Assembly: GCA_023376005.1 (NCBI GenBank)
Contig: CM042151.1
Span: forward strand, 76,106,446-76,170,445
Reading direction: 5' to 3'
Length of the DNA stretch: 64,000 nt
Source: Doryteuthis pealeii
Taxonomy: Eukaryota > Mollusca > Cephalopoda > Myopsida > Loliginidae
Shown here: positions 34,700-45,974 of the stretch, in pieces
How the letters are laid out: each line of letters starts with the position of its first letter
Numbering within the stretch: the first letter of the stretch is position 1
Made by a program: the position numbers and the translations under genes
Notes under the pieces: model-generated
The model's input: only the letters and a program-made list of their open reading frames with translations
Told to the model about the DNA's origin: nothing
Database searches by the model: none

Positions 34700-35150
34700 G
34701 TTTTCTTATATTAAAATGTCATGTAGAAAGAGTTATATCCTATTTTTTATGTAACTCTATGTAAATGACTCTTTCTTAAACAAACCCCTTTGTAGACATC
34801 CCAAATATATCTAAGTTGAATGGGGAATTGGACTAACTAGCCACCAGAGGGTCCACAACTGTTGAAGATATGGAGTGACATTACATTAGTTTCCCTTTCT
34901 GTTAGCAATATCTTGAAATGTTATGTAGAAACAGTTACATCTCATTTTTATGTAACTCTATGTAAATGACACTTCCTTAAACAGACCCTTTTTAGACATT
35001 ATTTAATTATTTTAGATTATTTTATATTACCTTGATTATATTGATAATTTCTTGATTATTTTATATTACCGAGAATTATTTAATATCTAAATTCTATGGG
35101 GGATTGGACTAATTAGCCACCACAACGGTTGAAAACGTAGTGACATTATT
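34700..35150 (+). repeat. Tandem duplication of the zinc-finger gene's 3' flank
   Basis: Two copies of about 215-230 bases share TATGTAACTCTATGTAAATGAC, CCTTAAACAGACCC and GGGATTGGACTAACTAGCCACC (first 34700-34915, second to about 35150). It starts right after the stop codon, so it is probably 3' UTR. Confidence 0.75.
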
Positions 35151-36170
35151 GTTGTCTACGATGGACTTCTGAAGGAAAGGGATGGGGGAATTTGTATGTT
35201 TGGGGGGGGGGGCTCTGCAATCTGTTCTATTAACCCCAACATTGAGCAGTTAACTTCAAAGATTCTAGTTGTGAGTGAAGTGGATTCTTCACCTGTGTCA
35301 AAGATATTTATTTTGAAATATACAACAGATGAAGATAAAAGATAATTTTAGATTTATAGAATGGTAAGCTGTCAAGTATTAGTGGTGCAAACTAAATGAG
35401 GAATTGTATTTGGAGAAACAATGTAGTTGGATACAAAATTTCATCTTATATTTCTATGTATAAAATATTACCATAAAAAAAAAGGTGGATGTGTAATGTT
35501 AGAACCGTCACCCCCGCTCTCTAAAATTTTGTAATGGATCTAAATTTTCTTTGAAATAACATTAATTAAGAAACAAACTTTCAAATTATAAACAATTTTT
35601 TAGGAAAAAGTTGCCCTTTTAATTTTTAGATCATTTTGCGATGTTACTTTTACGTCAAATGTCTTATATATAACGATGCTTGGTAACTTTCAGTTTCTCC
35701 TATGCAAGCCTCAGATTTGGCCTATATGTATGCTATTCTAACTTTATATCTACTCTATCATTTGTCTATAACCAAATCTAATCATATCTTTGGACATTGC
35801 AGAGGTATTCACAAATGGATCAGCCCACACACAATGGCAGTTTTCACAATGAGTTATTACAATTTATTATAACTTTGATACAGTTGCAGTATCAGCCATG
35901 AATAAATATAACCCTACCACTTTAAAAAAAAAAAAAATTCTTTTAATACTCCAGGCCTGCACATGGAGCAATTGAAAGCTAGAACTGGAGGCATATTGAA
36001 AAATGTTTTACTTTTCTAGAAATTTTGTGATAAAATTAAGTTAACTATTTTGGAAAATGCTTAGAATAACAATTTGTCCAATACCTGAGAATAATATATG
36101 TTGAAAGTTGAATAAATTAAATTATGTAATATTGTTGTGAACACTGATAAGTATTAAACAAAACAAAGAA
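35151..36170. other. No gene recognised
   Basis: AT-rich, low repeat content by eye. No RNA gene or domain recognised. Confidence 0.5.
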
Positions 36171-36613
36171 GTAATTGTAATGGCTGCCCCGGTCTGGATA
36201 AAGTGAAGGCATGACAATTCTTACTGATGTAATTAATTTTATTCAATTAACACCGTGAAACTGTAAGAAAACAAATAGCATTTAATAACAGCGAATACAA
36301 CAAAGAAGAACAATTTAAAAGAATTTAAAAATACAGAAACTTCAATAAATAGACATATCAAGAGATAGAAACTCATAGCTTGTTGCTTCATTCCAACCAG
36401 CCTGGCAACGATAATCTAACTAAAGGTCCCATTTCCACTTTTGGTTAGGGTTCCTAGACCGCAGAAACTAGTGATCCACACCAAATGATGTTAACTCATT
36501 AAACTACCCTAAATTTAATACTCTTGGTGGTAGTTAATTTATACAAACAAAAATATTCATATAAAAATAAAACATAATTAAACTGGTCAGTTTTTAGTGG
36601 CAGCTACAGTAAT
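36171..36613. mobile_element. Solo LTR, family L2
   Basis: 36176-36608 starts TGTAATGGCTGCC and ends GGCAGCTACA, imperfect inverted ends with TG...CA termini. Perfect 5 bp flanks GTAAT at 36171-36175 and 36609-36613. An AATAAA-type signal is near the start when read on the minus strand and another near the end on the plus strand, so orientation is undecided. 433 bp. Confidence 0.75.
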
Positions 36614-36659
36614 TAAGAATTCAGGTAAAAGATATGATCTATATAATATTAAAACAGAA

Positions 36660-36830
36660 ACATTCACACTATTCACAGGTGTTACAAAACTCTTTATTCA
36701 ATCTACCCCCAGGGATTGAATAAAGAGTTTGGTTTTTCCATAAAAGTTACTTTGATTACAAGCAGTAATTAAAGAAAGCTGGAGGGCATGTCAGCCAAAA
36801 TTTTATAATATTATCAGATAAGAAATATTA
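36660..36830 (+). mobile_element. SINE S3 fragment
   Basis: Contains GGGATTGAATAAAGAG and GAAAGCTGGAGGGCATGTC AGCCAAAATTTTATA, the body and tail words of S3, with the head missing. Confidence 0.5.
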
Positions 36831-39160
36831 AGATAACTTTGAAATAATAATGGTAATTTATTTATGATAAATTCTAAAGCAAACAATTTTATGTTTAAAA
36901 AATGAATTAATTCTCTTTTTACAACCTGTATATTTGTTTATAAATGTTAGAAGTATGATTTTATACATTTTCTTTTTGTTATTAAGTGAACTGTAATGAT
37001 TTATTTATCAAAAATTTAAAAGAAAATGTCACACAGTGTTTGTAATCAAAAATGAATAATACATTTAGAATTTAATTAAAATCAGATATCATTAAATTTA
37101 TGCAAAAACATTCTTAAATGTTTTTTCCTTCATTACATTTGCCATTTTATTTTTTTAATGTTAAACTATGATATTTTAATGTTTAAAATTTTAAGTTAAA
37201 AAAAGTTCCTTCCAAAGAATTGAATTTAATCAATGAACAATTTTTATGAATAACAATATGAAAGAAAAATACTAGAATAACTTTGCCAATAATGTCTTTT
37301 TATTTAAATTTTAACATAGATAAATTTCACAGGCAAAACAGAGAGTGGGAAAAAAGTCTTTGGAAAATTAAACCTCATGGAAGAAGCAAAACAGGTTTTT
37401 GTTTATTTATTTTGAGAAGAATCTTAATAATTTCTAAGCAAAAAATGTTAAACAAACTCAAGGGGAGGGGATATCAAATAAAGTTTAATTAAAAATGTTA
37501 AGTAAGAAACTTAAGCTTCCAAGTAACAAGATAACCAAGATACCTTTTTCTGTAGTGAATTACAGACCCAAAATGTTTTTATAACCCATATAAAAACCAT
37601 GTAGCAAAAATAAAATATATAAATGTTATACTTACTTCAATTAGATAAGATAAATAATATTCCAAATGTAAGTAAAAATTTATCTGAATTTTTCAAACCA
37701 ACAACACTGGGCTAGCTTGACCAAACTCAAATGGAAACTAAAATGACCTGCTCTCATTGGATAAAGGACTGTTTAAAATAGACCTCCAGTCTGGGTGACG
37801 GTTGTATCATGGGCAGGCCTGGGGTATTGTATTCCATGTTTTAAACCAAAGATTTTTTAATTTCTAGTGAAACATTACACAATCAAAACAGATTTTAATT
37901 GATATTATTTATTGCTCAGTGTATTACTCAAAGCTATATGTTGCATATTTATTTTATATTAGATTTATCTAGACGTATTGTGTAGAATATATCTGTGGAT
38001 GTATAATCTTGTATACTTATCTTCCACTATGGATCTGGGTAGCTATCTTTTATCTTCACTTGGTCTGTTCTTCTAGTCTTGGTAGCTGGCTTGGGTTTCT
38101 TGTTGAAATTCTTTGTCTTGTGTCATTGCTTGGTTTTTAATTAACAAACACAAGACTTTGTTGCTTACTTTAGAGCTCATATTTTATTTCATAAACGCAA
38201 ATCAAGACACGCATGTGAGAAATAACTCTCTGGATGAGAGATGCCATCTTGCATCTATCTTGTCCCACCAAATCTGATTTCTCTAAACTAACTTCTCATG
38301 TTGGCTGTCCAATGAGAGAAGAGATCAAACACAGGGTTAAATCATGTCAATCAAATTTCCTGTATTTTTCCACAAAACCATTAGTTTGATTTAACTACAC
38401 TATCGTACACAGTTGAAGGTAACCTATCAATTATGTAACATATAACCATAAAATGTTTTCATTTTAATTATTTTGAAGGCAATTATTTATCTTCTAGTCA
38501 TATTCTCATTTATTTTTATTTCAATAAAAAGATTATATTCTGTTCTGTTTTTGTTTTGTATTTATAATAAATTCAATAAAAAGAAAAATTTATAATTGTG
38601 AGTTCTGTTCTTTTTTTAAAAATTATATGAGGGCCATTCAATAAACTGTTGGAGTGAGTTAGTATATGTTAGTTTGAACAACAACAACTAAGCACAGATG
38701 AACTGGTGCCCAAAGCAGCTGGTATTTATGGCACTCAGCAATACTCCATGTATTTGGGTGATTCCATTCCTTGGTGCTGACTGGCTGCTTGGTTTCTGTG
38801 GTGTTATGTGTTTCATAAATAATCTGGTATTCTGCAGTAGGCTTGTGACAAGGTAAGATCCATATTGGATTACAGCTTCCTTGTTGCCTTGTCTTGCCAA
38901 TTCGATGGTAATTGGAATATTGCTTCTACTGTGAGTATGATGTTTAATCTACATATAATTTGTGCCCAGGTTTGCAGTCACATCTCTGTACCAAACCTTT
39001 TTATAAATAAATGCCATTGGCAGCTTTATGAGTGGATCAGTTATAGTGGTGCAGCCAACAACTAAATAAATTCAATAAATGGGGGGAATTTAAAAAAAAA
39101 AAAAAAGAGCAGAATGCATTTTTTTTTTCAGAATTTTTTACATCAATGTAAACTCTGCAT
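36831..39160. other. No gene recognised
   Basis: AT-rich. 37730-38411 is locally GC-richer with LTR-like features but no verified ends. 38630 has a GAGGGCCATTCAATAAA word that is repeated at 39818, possible transposon termini in the same orientation. Confidence 0.45.
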
Positions 39161-39720
39161 TGTTTGGTTGGATTTTATAGCATGTCAATTCTTGTTGGGT
39201 TATTTTCTGCCAAAGAAATTTTTGTTTTATTCCTTCTCGTTGGGTATTCAAATTTTTTTTAAACTAATTTTTTCAAAAACTCATTTTTAGACTAATTAAC
39301 TTGACAGGTACTCCCACTCCGGGTTAGAGTGGACCTGAGAGTAATGGTGATGAAGGTGTACTCCATACTCCCCATAGCTCCAGAATTAGAACCTCATCAC
39401 TAGATGCAGTTTAAAGTCATACCCTGGACACTAACACTCAGCCATCACCTTCTAGCATGTATATGATTAAAAGGGTTGTGGATTTGCCATAAGAGCAATA
39501 CTAGGTTCTAGGGCTTGATATGACAAGCTGGTTAGTCAAAGAGGGTGTCCCCAACTACCCGTCTAGCCTAAGGGCCAAAGTGGAGTGTTCCAAGTCATAG
39601 ACTGCTAAGCCAATCTGTCCTTAAGCATCACAGGATGCCCCCCTACAGCCCCAAAATGGCCATATTTTACAGAGGTGCAATTGGTGTATTGTACAGACAG
39701 GGCCCTGCATTTTTTGGATT
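39161..39720 (+). repeat. Interspersed repeat R1, long copy
   Basis: Same order of words as 11028-11620: GGTTGGATTTTATAGCATG, CCACTCCGGGTTAGAGTGG, AGAACCTCATCACTAGATG, CCTTAAGCATCACAGG. It lacks about 120 bases found in the middle of the 11 kb copy. Confidence 0.7.
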
Positions 39721-40275
39721 CCATTTAGTAATAGAATAACTGTTATGTCACTCACCTCCATATATCATGTAAATAGTTGTCTTTTCTTGGATGAAGAATT
39801 ATAGCAAAGAAAAAAATGAGGGTCATTCAATAAATAAGGGGAACTTTGCTTAACTCTTAACATCCTATACCATCTCATTCCACCTGTCCGGAAGTCACAT
39901 TCATTTTCCTAATCCGACCCAAATGATAGCCTTTGTTTAAATATAATATTAAACATGTTTAGAAGTCTTTTATTTTAAGGAAAATAACAAGTATCTTTAA
40001 ATGAAAAAGCAATTTTTAACATTTTTGATAGAATAGGAATAGGACTCTGGACTTAAAAAATTCTCAACAGGATGTTAAGAGTTAAAGAGTTGGCAATGGA
40101 AAGCACTGTTTACGTATGCACCTTTGTCATTCAATAGTGATGGGTCCTTTTCATCTCTTAGAAGACTATCAGCATGATCTTGTTAACTGACAGCTGGATT
40201 TGGAGCTTTTTCTTTACTCTATTCATTGCCATTACTCCCAGGTCAACTCTTACCTGCTGTGAGAGTAACTGTTAG

Positions 40276-41105
40276 GGTCCCATTTATATGTTAAATAGAT
40301 CTGTTTGCAAATTATTTGTTTGTATTAAATAGGAATAGTTGAAACGATATAACTGTGCAAATTGTATTTAGAATAGTCATTTGAAGCAATAATTATTTAC
40401 CAAGGATTATTATTATTAGTTACATGAAACCATATTGTTAAGTTTTTAAGGGCCATTGCTTGGCCTTATAGCAGAAGCACTTATCTAGTGGAATCCTTGA
40501 TAAAGAGTCTGTCCACAATGTGAGTCCTTTGGTTACTAAAGTGTCCTCAGTCACTGGTAATCGTATAAGTCCTCCGTGAGTAGTGTCCTCAGTCACTGGT
40601 AATCGTATAAGTCCTCCGTGAGTATTGGTAAAGATCCAGGTAATACTATGTCTGTCCTCCAACTGTGCAGTTTGAGTTATGACCAATATTGGGGGTGGGG
40701 TAAGTATCTTATCAGGCCAGTAGTACTGCTAGTGATTGGTTAGAAGAGTCAATCACGTGACCTTGGCCAGTCTATAAGTATAAGCACACCTTATATCACA
40801 AAATAGAACTGTGTGTCCTAGGTAAGATGCTAAACTGCATCTAATGGTGAGGTTCCAATTCTGGAGCCTCTGAGGAGTGTAGAATACCCATTTATTGCCA
40901 ATACTCACAAGTCAATGCTGGCCTGGAGTAATAATACCTCTTAGTGTACCACCTAGAATCATATGTCAAATAGATCTATTTGAAAATTATTTGCTTGTAT
41001 TTGATAGGAATATATAACTGCTCAAATTGTATTAAGAATATTTACTTAAAGCGATAATTGTTTACTAAGGATGATTATTATTAGTTACATAAAACCAAAT
41101 TACAA
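40276..41105 (+). repeat. Direct repeats flanking an LTR and R1 piece
   Basis: 40276-40435 and 40965-41105 share ATGTTAAATAGATCTGTTTG, AATAGGAATA and GATTATTATTAGTTACAT in order. The region between holds the LTR at 40436 and a minus-strand R1 piece at 40818-40885. A third fragment is at 25904-25960. Confidence 0.65.
40436..40800 (+). mobile_element. LTR family L1 copy with internal 42 bp duplication
   Basis: Begins TGTTAAGTTTTTAAGGGCC and follows the 45623 LTR to TTATATCA, where the last ~14 bases are replaced; no target-site duplication was found, so it is truncated. 40541-40582 and 40583-40624 are a perfect tandem duplication. It has GATTGGTTAG, CACGTGACC and TATAAGTATAAG. Confidence 0.7.
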
Positions 41106-41228
41106 ATGAATGATTATAAAATTGTAATAATTACTTTTAATCATCATTGTGTATGCATTATTTGTCTTAGAAATACTTGAAACCATAAAAATGTGTGCAA
41201 ATAACTTTTATTAGACAGGAATAGAATC

Positions 41229-41515
41229 TGCCCTATCAACTGGGGCTGTAGAATACACCAACTGCACCTATGCAAAGGGATAGAATCCTCCTAATGGGGC
41301 CACCTGTCAGCCGTGGGTGATGACCCGTGATGCTTAAGGATGGAATCCTGGTGGCTGAGTAGTCCAACCAGCCAACCAACCAATGCCATTAAACAAATAA
41401 ACCAAACCAAACATCAATATATTAATACATTTGTTCCTTAATCTTTCAACCGTGTGTGACGACCATGATGCTTAAGGATGGAATCTTAGTGACTGAGTAG
41501 TCCATAACATCCAAC
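41229..41515 (-). repeat. Interspersed repeat R1 tail pieces
   Basis: Two minus-strand pieces of the R1 tail, both with GACTACTCAG and CCATCCTTAAGCATCA words (about 41229-41370 and 41450-41512). A CCAA/CCAG microsatellite follows at 41512-41555. Confidence 0.6.
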
Positions 41516-41639
41516 CAACCAACCAACCAACCAGCCAGCCAGCCAGCCAGCCAATTAACCAGGAATAGAATATAATTCCTAACAAAGATCATAGCCAAAT
41601 AAAGGGTGCAATTCTGAAGAAAAAATATTATGGAATTAT

Positions 41640-42479
41640 AGGTCAGATTTAAAAAGACACATTAGAACTTGCACTGCTGGATTACTTTGTCATAGAACAC
41701 AGTCACCTTTCCATTTGATGTTATTGGTGGAGGCTCATGTTCCCAGATGTACTGTGTTCTCTCAAGCTGTATTTCTCCACAGATTTTCCAGTGGAGGTAT
41801 TTGCATAAAAGACAAAGCCATTAAACCAGATATTGTCATCTGGGATAAACAAAAAAAACTGCTATCATTATTGATGTAGCTGTCCCAAATGACTATGGCC
41901 TAAATAGAGCTGAGCAAGAAAAGATCAAAAAATATCTAGACCTCAAGAATGATCTAAAAACAACTTGGTCATTGAAAGAAATAGAGATCATACCTTTTGT
42001 GATTGGGGCAACTGGACTGGTGAAACAAAATTTTAAAAAATACCTTGAAACAATACCAGGGAAGCCAAGCTGCTCTGAAGTACAAATATCAGCTATCAAA
42101 GGAACATGCTCCATCCTAAAAAGATCATTAGGATACAAATAATATTTATAAAGAAATCAAGTGTTAGCCCTAGGACAGGGACCCCTTGACTTCTAAAAAA
42201 ATCTAATAAGAAAATGAAACAAAAAGAGAGAAACCATACTCTTGTGACTTTTGCAAATATGCATCATCAGATAGTTCCGCTTTACAAAGGCACATGCAAA
42301 TACACACTATGGAGAAACCATACGCTTGTGAAATCTGTGGATTTGCAAGTTCACAGAAATCAACACTGAAAAGACACAAGCAGACACACACCGGAGAAAA
42401 ACCCTATTCGTGTGACATTTGTGGATATATGTGCTCACGGCGTTTGATTTTAATAGCACACAAACAACTACATAATGGA
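41640..42479 (+). pseudogene. Recent partial copy of the 47 kb zinc-finger gene, split by a retroelement
   Basis: 41640-41676 matches 47256-47292 (end of finger 1) and 42226-42479 matches 47293-47546 (fingers 2 to 4) with roughly ten differences, including the unusual IHTMEKP linker. The 549 bases between (41677-42225) are a non-LTR fragment inserted with no loss of gene sequence and no clear target-site duplication. The copy ends abruptly inside finger 4's linker; flanks are unrelated to those of the source. The longest finger frame runs from 42294 to 42563 and ends in unrelated residues. It has no start, no leader exon and no complete array, so it is dead as a gene. Confidence 0.9.
41677..42225 (+). 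mobile_element. Non-LTR retrotransposon 3' fragment (restriction-like endonuclease type)
   Basis: From about 41813 the translation reads AIKPDIVIWDKQKK, a frameshift in an A run, then IIDVAVPNDYGLNRAEQEKI, TTWSLKEIEIIPFVIGATG, IPGKPSCSEVQISAIKG and a natural stop after LGYK. The PD...D pattern before AVPND resembles the restriction-like endonuclease of R2/R4-like non-LTR elements. 5'-truncated, as these elements often are. It ends in an A-rich stretch AAAATGAAACAAAAA before finger sequence resumes. Same orientation as the fingers. A sister copy is at 53395-54372. Confidence 0.8.
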
Positions 42480-42774
42480 ATATTGAAACTGATGTTATCA
42501 AAATCATTAAGAAATTTAATCAAATTTCAACATAAGGAATTGATATGCCATTTAAACAAATAAACCAAACCAATCATCTATATATTAATATGCTTGTTCC
42601 TTAATCTTCTGATCGTTATCATCTTGCAACACCCTCTGGTTAAAAATGAGACCGTCCAAATCATCCAAGGTGAAAAAGAAAAATGTAAATCTTGATTATC
42701 TGGTGTTGCTTATTCGTCAAATACTTGTTTCTTATAAGTGTTGTCACCTTAGCTAAATAATGGACCATTCCGTT

Positions 42775-43085
42775 TTTATTACAAAAAAAAAAGGGAAGAA
42801 AAAGGACATGCCACACAGAAAAAATATAATACAAAAGAAAGAAAGAAAGAAAGAAGAGAGTAGGTGAAAGAGAGAGGAGTGAACATGTGTAAATGATAAT
42901 GCTAATCTGTTTCAATTGAACATGATGAAAAAAGGAAAAGAACGAAAAAAAAGTGAGAGAGAATTAAATCAAGATTATCATACTTTTCATATATTGAACT
43001 ATTTGGCAATAGCTCTTAAGTAAACTTATAAAATGTTGTAATGATAAAATTATCATACTGCGCTATATCCACAGGTCTTGCTAGT
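42775..43085. repeat. Direct repeat of 28670-28985
   Basis: Shares GACATGCCACACAG, CTAATCTGTTTCAATTGAAC and ATATTGAACTATTTG; includes a GAAA microsatellite patch at 42836-42856. Confidence 0.65.
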
Positions 43086-43454
43086 AAATAGTTGTTATTA
43101 TTATTATCAAACATTAAATAACCCACAACAGATGATATGTTGTTAAACCAATAAACCAGCTGTTGCTTGTCACGACAACGGTACATTTTTTACACAAGGG
43201 ACAAAATCATGTTAAGCACCGTGTTGTCATTAGCTTTGTTCACAGTTGTCTGTCATGAAACGAAACTTTCTCTCATATGATTTAGCATGTCATTTATAAT
43301 TTATTCATCCGTTCATTTAATTTTCGACATTATTGTTATTAATGAAACAAACAGCTCGTATCTGGACAGTATGATTTTAAAACATATATAGCCGACTTGA
43401 ACATTGTTTTCTTTTAATTCTAATTTTGATATCTACAAGCAAAAGGTAAGTAAA

Positions 43455-44115
43455 ACGTAGGTACCACCAATTTTCCCTGTGAAATTTACCCCCTTATATT
43501 TAACACAATTAAACTTGCATAAAGTTAATATTATCTTAACAATTTTTTTTGTCCATTCGAAAGAGGAAAATATGACAAAAACTCATGAGGATTTAAAAAA
43601 AAAATTTTCAGCTTACAAAAATAATGAAAATTATGAATGAAAAACAATGTTTACATTTTCGTACCGTTAAATCAATTGAAATTTAACGTAGCCAAAAACA
43701 AGTTATGACTAGAGGCTTTTAAAAAAAATCTATGAAATATCAATTAATGGTCCGATTTTCACGAAAATTTTCATAATTACTGACCTTTTGATGAAAAGAT
43801 GTCTGAAATAGTTTTTTTCCTAAAATATATTCGGAAAATTTTTTTTACGAGGTCTGATCCCACTATTTTATTTTATTTTATGAAAAAATGAACCGACAAA
43901 AAACGATTTTCACTTTTTTTCTATAAAGATAAGAGTCTGAATAATTATATCAGAAGATTTTTATAAGTGTGTATGCCAGAGTTTTTTGGATTTGTTTAGT
44001 AAAAGAACCACAAATACTGAATTCTGCTAAAAAATATCAATAAAGAAACTGACCCTGTGGTAAAAAAAAAAGGACTTGCTTATTTTCCAAGATAACGGTG
44101 AGTAATTTTTCCCCA
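43455..44115 (+). repeat. Module G, copy 1
   Basis: About 660 bases matching 56180-56850 in the same orientation: AATTTTCCCTGTGAAATT, AAACAAGTTATGACTAGAGG, GATAAGAGTCTGAATAATT, TATCAATAAAGAAACTGA and AAGATAACGGTGAGTAATTT. No coding potential; homopolymers vary between copies. Confidence 0.8.
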
Positions 44116-44324
44116 ATTGGATAATTTGATCTCTGAATTAACTGTTTATTTTTGTAACAACTCTTTATGTTCGTTATTTCTTTTTTGCGAGATTAAAAAA
44201 AATAATTAAAAAATATTTACATTTCTTCCTTCAATATGGATAAACTGATCACGTGACATATTATGGTCGTACCTAATAAAACGGATATATTAAACTTTCC
44301 CGCTGTAAATTTTTGGTTGAAAGA

Positions 44325-44655
44325 GGCAATTTTTCCAATTCCGGTAAAATAGATAAACCTGCTTTTAGGTTTATTTTGCCGGTCCTGGTAAAATAGCAGA
44401 CCTACTTTTATGTTTATTTTATTAGCTTTTAGATAGATTGTTTTAAAGTTTGTTTGTATCACAGAATTGCACATCTACTTTTTAGATGATCCCAGATTGC
44501 TCGTCAACAACCATTTAGATAGTTTGAAATATACTTAAATATATTTCAAATATATTTGCTGGCAAAATAGCCCATTATTTTACTAGGACGGGTAAAATAA
44601 GCTCGAAAAGCATGTTTATCTATTTTACTGGAACCGGCAAACTAGCCTATTTGTT
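44325..44655. mobile_element. Family D foldback element (copy D3, short)
   Basis: Left sub-repeats CCGGTAAAATAGATAAACC and CCGGTCCTGGTAAAATAG pair with right ATCTATTTTACTGGAACCGG and GGACGGGTAAAATAAGC. The interior is short and has no telomere-like core, unlike D1 and D2. Confidence 0.65.
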
Positions 44656-44721
44656 TGTTTTTTTTTTTTTTTAATTTCTTTTTATTAAATTAAGTAAGAA
44701 ACATAAATATTGACTTTGAAT

Positions 44722-44969
44722 GAACGTACAGCTGAACTTGCACAAAGGTGTCAAAATTAGATTGACCCAGAAAAAAACAGAACCCAAATTATTTATTCAT
44801 TTTCCCATTAAACTAACCCTAAACCCCAACCCTAAACCTAACTCTAACCCTAAACCCTAACCCTAGACCCCCATAATAAAAATTAACAGTTTTATTACAA
44901 AATTTGTGGGTTCTTTTTTTCTGGGTCACCCTAATTTTGACACCTTTGTGCAAGTTCAGCCGAACGTAC
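44722..44969. mobile_element. Family A inverted-repeat element (copy A1)
   Basis: The element is 44730-44961 with ~55 bp terminal inverted repeats: (A/G)GCTGAACTTGCACAAAGG, then GTGTCAAAATTAG, TGACCCAGAAAAAA, AGAACCCA. The core at 44812-44872 has about ten CCCTAA-like units. Perfect 8 bp flanks GAACGTAC at 44722-44729 and 44962-44969. hAT-like and non-autonomous. Confidence 0.92.
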
Positions 44970-45194
44970 GTACTTAAAGAAAATATAATGAATAAATAAT
45001 ATTGTTTTATTGAAATGTATGGACTCGGTAGTTTTGTTTTCATAATTATCTATCATCATTGCTAATTGTTTAAGTTCACGTTCTTTTAGCATCGTACTAT
45101 TTAAGAAAATATCTTCGGCAATATCCTGTATTGAATACGCCATCATTATTATTATGCTGCTCGATTTTTATGTATTTCAAGTATGATAAACATT

Positions 45195-45400
45195 TTACTT
45201 GACTAGGAATCGCAAGGTTCCTGGTTCAATACCAGCCCTCGCCAACTCAGTGTATGAGTAGCACAGGGATCTGAGTGGTAAAGTGAGGCACTAATGGTAG
45301 GTGGGGTGCTCCACCTCAGATGCTTAAAACAATCTCCTTAGTCTAGTGCTAGTGAAAAGGGAATAGACTCCCTTGCTGTTTGGTTGATTACTGACGATTT
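45195..45400 (+). mobile_element. SINE S2 copy, 5'-truncated
   Basis: B box GGTTCAATACCAGCC, then GTATGAGTAGCACAGGGATC, GTGCTCCACCTCAGATG, AACAATCTCCTTAGTCTAG and GACTCCCTTGCTG, as at 46425. Confidence 0.75.
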
Positions 45401-45617
45401 TTCATTTTTTTTACTTAATTATAATTTTTTTAAATTAACAAAAAATGACAGTGGGAATGTTCAATTTAATTAGTAAAACATTCAAATGAAATTGAACATT
45501 TTTTGTTTTCTTATTTTGGGTTAAAAAAAAAAAAAGAATCCAACCTGTTCAGTACAGGTAGGATTTGACACAAGGTCACAAGTATGGGTCATCCAGTGAG
45601 GATGGAATTCGCTATTC

Positions 45618-45974
45618 AGTGTTGTTAAGTGTTTAAGGCCATTGCTTAGCCTTATAGCAGAAGCGCTTATCTGGTGGAATCCTTGATAAAAGGTCTGTCG
45701 TCAATGTGAATCCTTTGGTTACTAAAGTGTCCTCAGTTACTGGTAATCATATAAGTCCTTTGTGAGTATTGGTAAAGATCCCAGCAATCCTATGTGCGTC
45801 CATCGTCAAAGAGGGCAGTTTTAATTATGACCAATGGGGGGGGTTTAAGTATCTTATCAGGCCAGTAGTACTGCCAGTGATTGGTTAGAAGAGTCAATCA
45901 CGTGACCTTGGCTAATCTATAAGTATAAGCGAGGATCTAGTACACACCTTATATCAGAATAACTCAACAAGTGT
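45618..45974 (+). mobile_element. Solo LTR, family L1 (complete)
   Basis: 45623-45969 (347 bp) starts TGTTAAGTGTTTAAGGCC and ends ATAACTCAACA. Perfect 5 bp flanks AGTGT at 45618-45622 and 45970-45974. A promoter-like cluster lies in the 3' third: GTGATTGGTTAG (reverse CCAAT), the E-box CACGTGACC at 45900 and TATAAGTATAAG at 45919. No gag or pol sequence adjoins it, so it is a recombination remnant of a full LTR retrotransposon. Confidence 0.85.

Noticed and set aside
37979..38411. Solo LTR with TGTGTA and TACACA ends
   Set aside because: Ends look right and an AATAAA is present on the minus strand, but flanking 5-mers do not match and no sister copy was seen.
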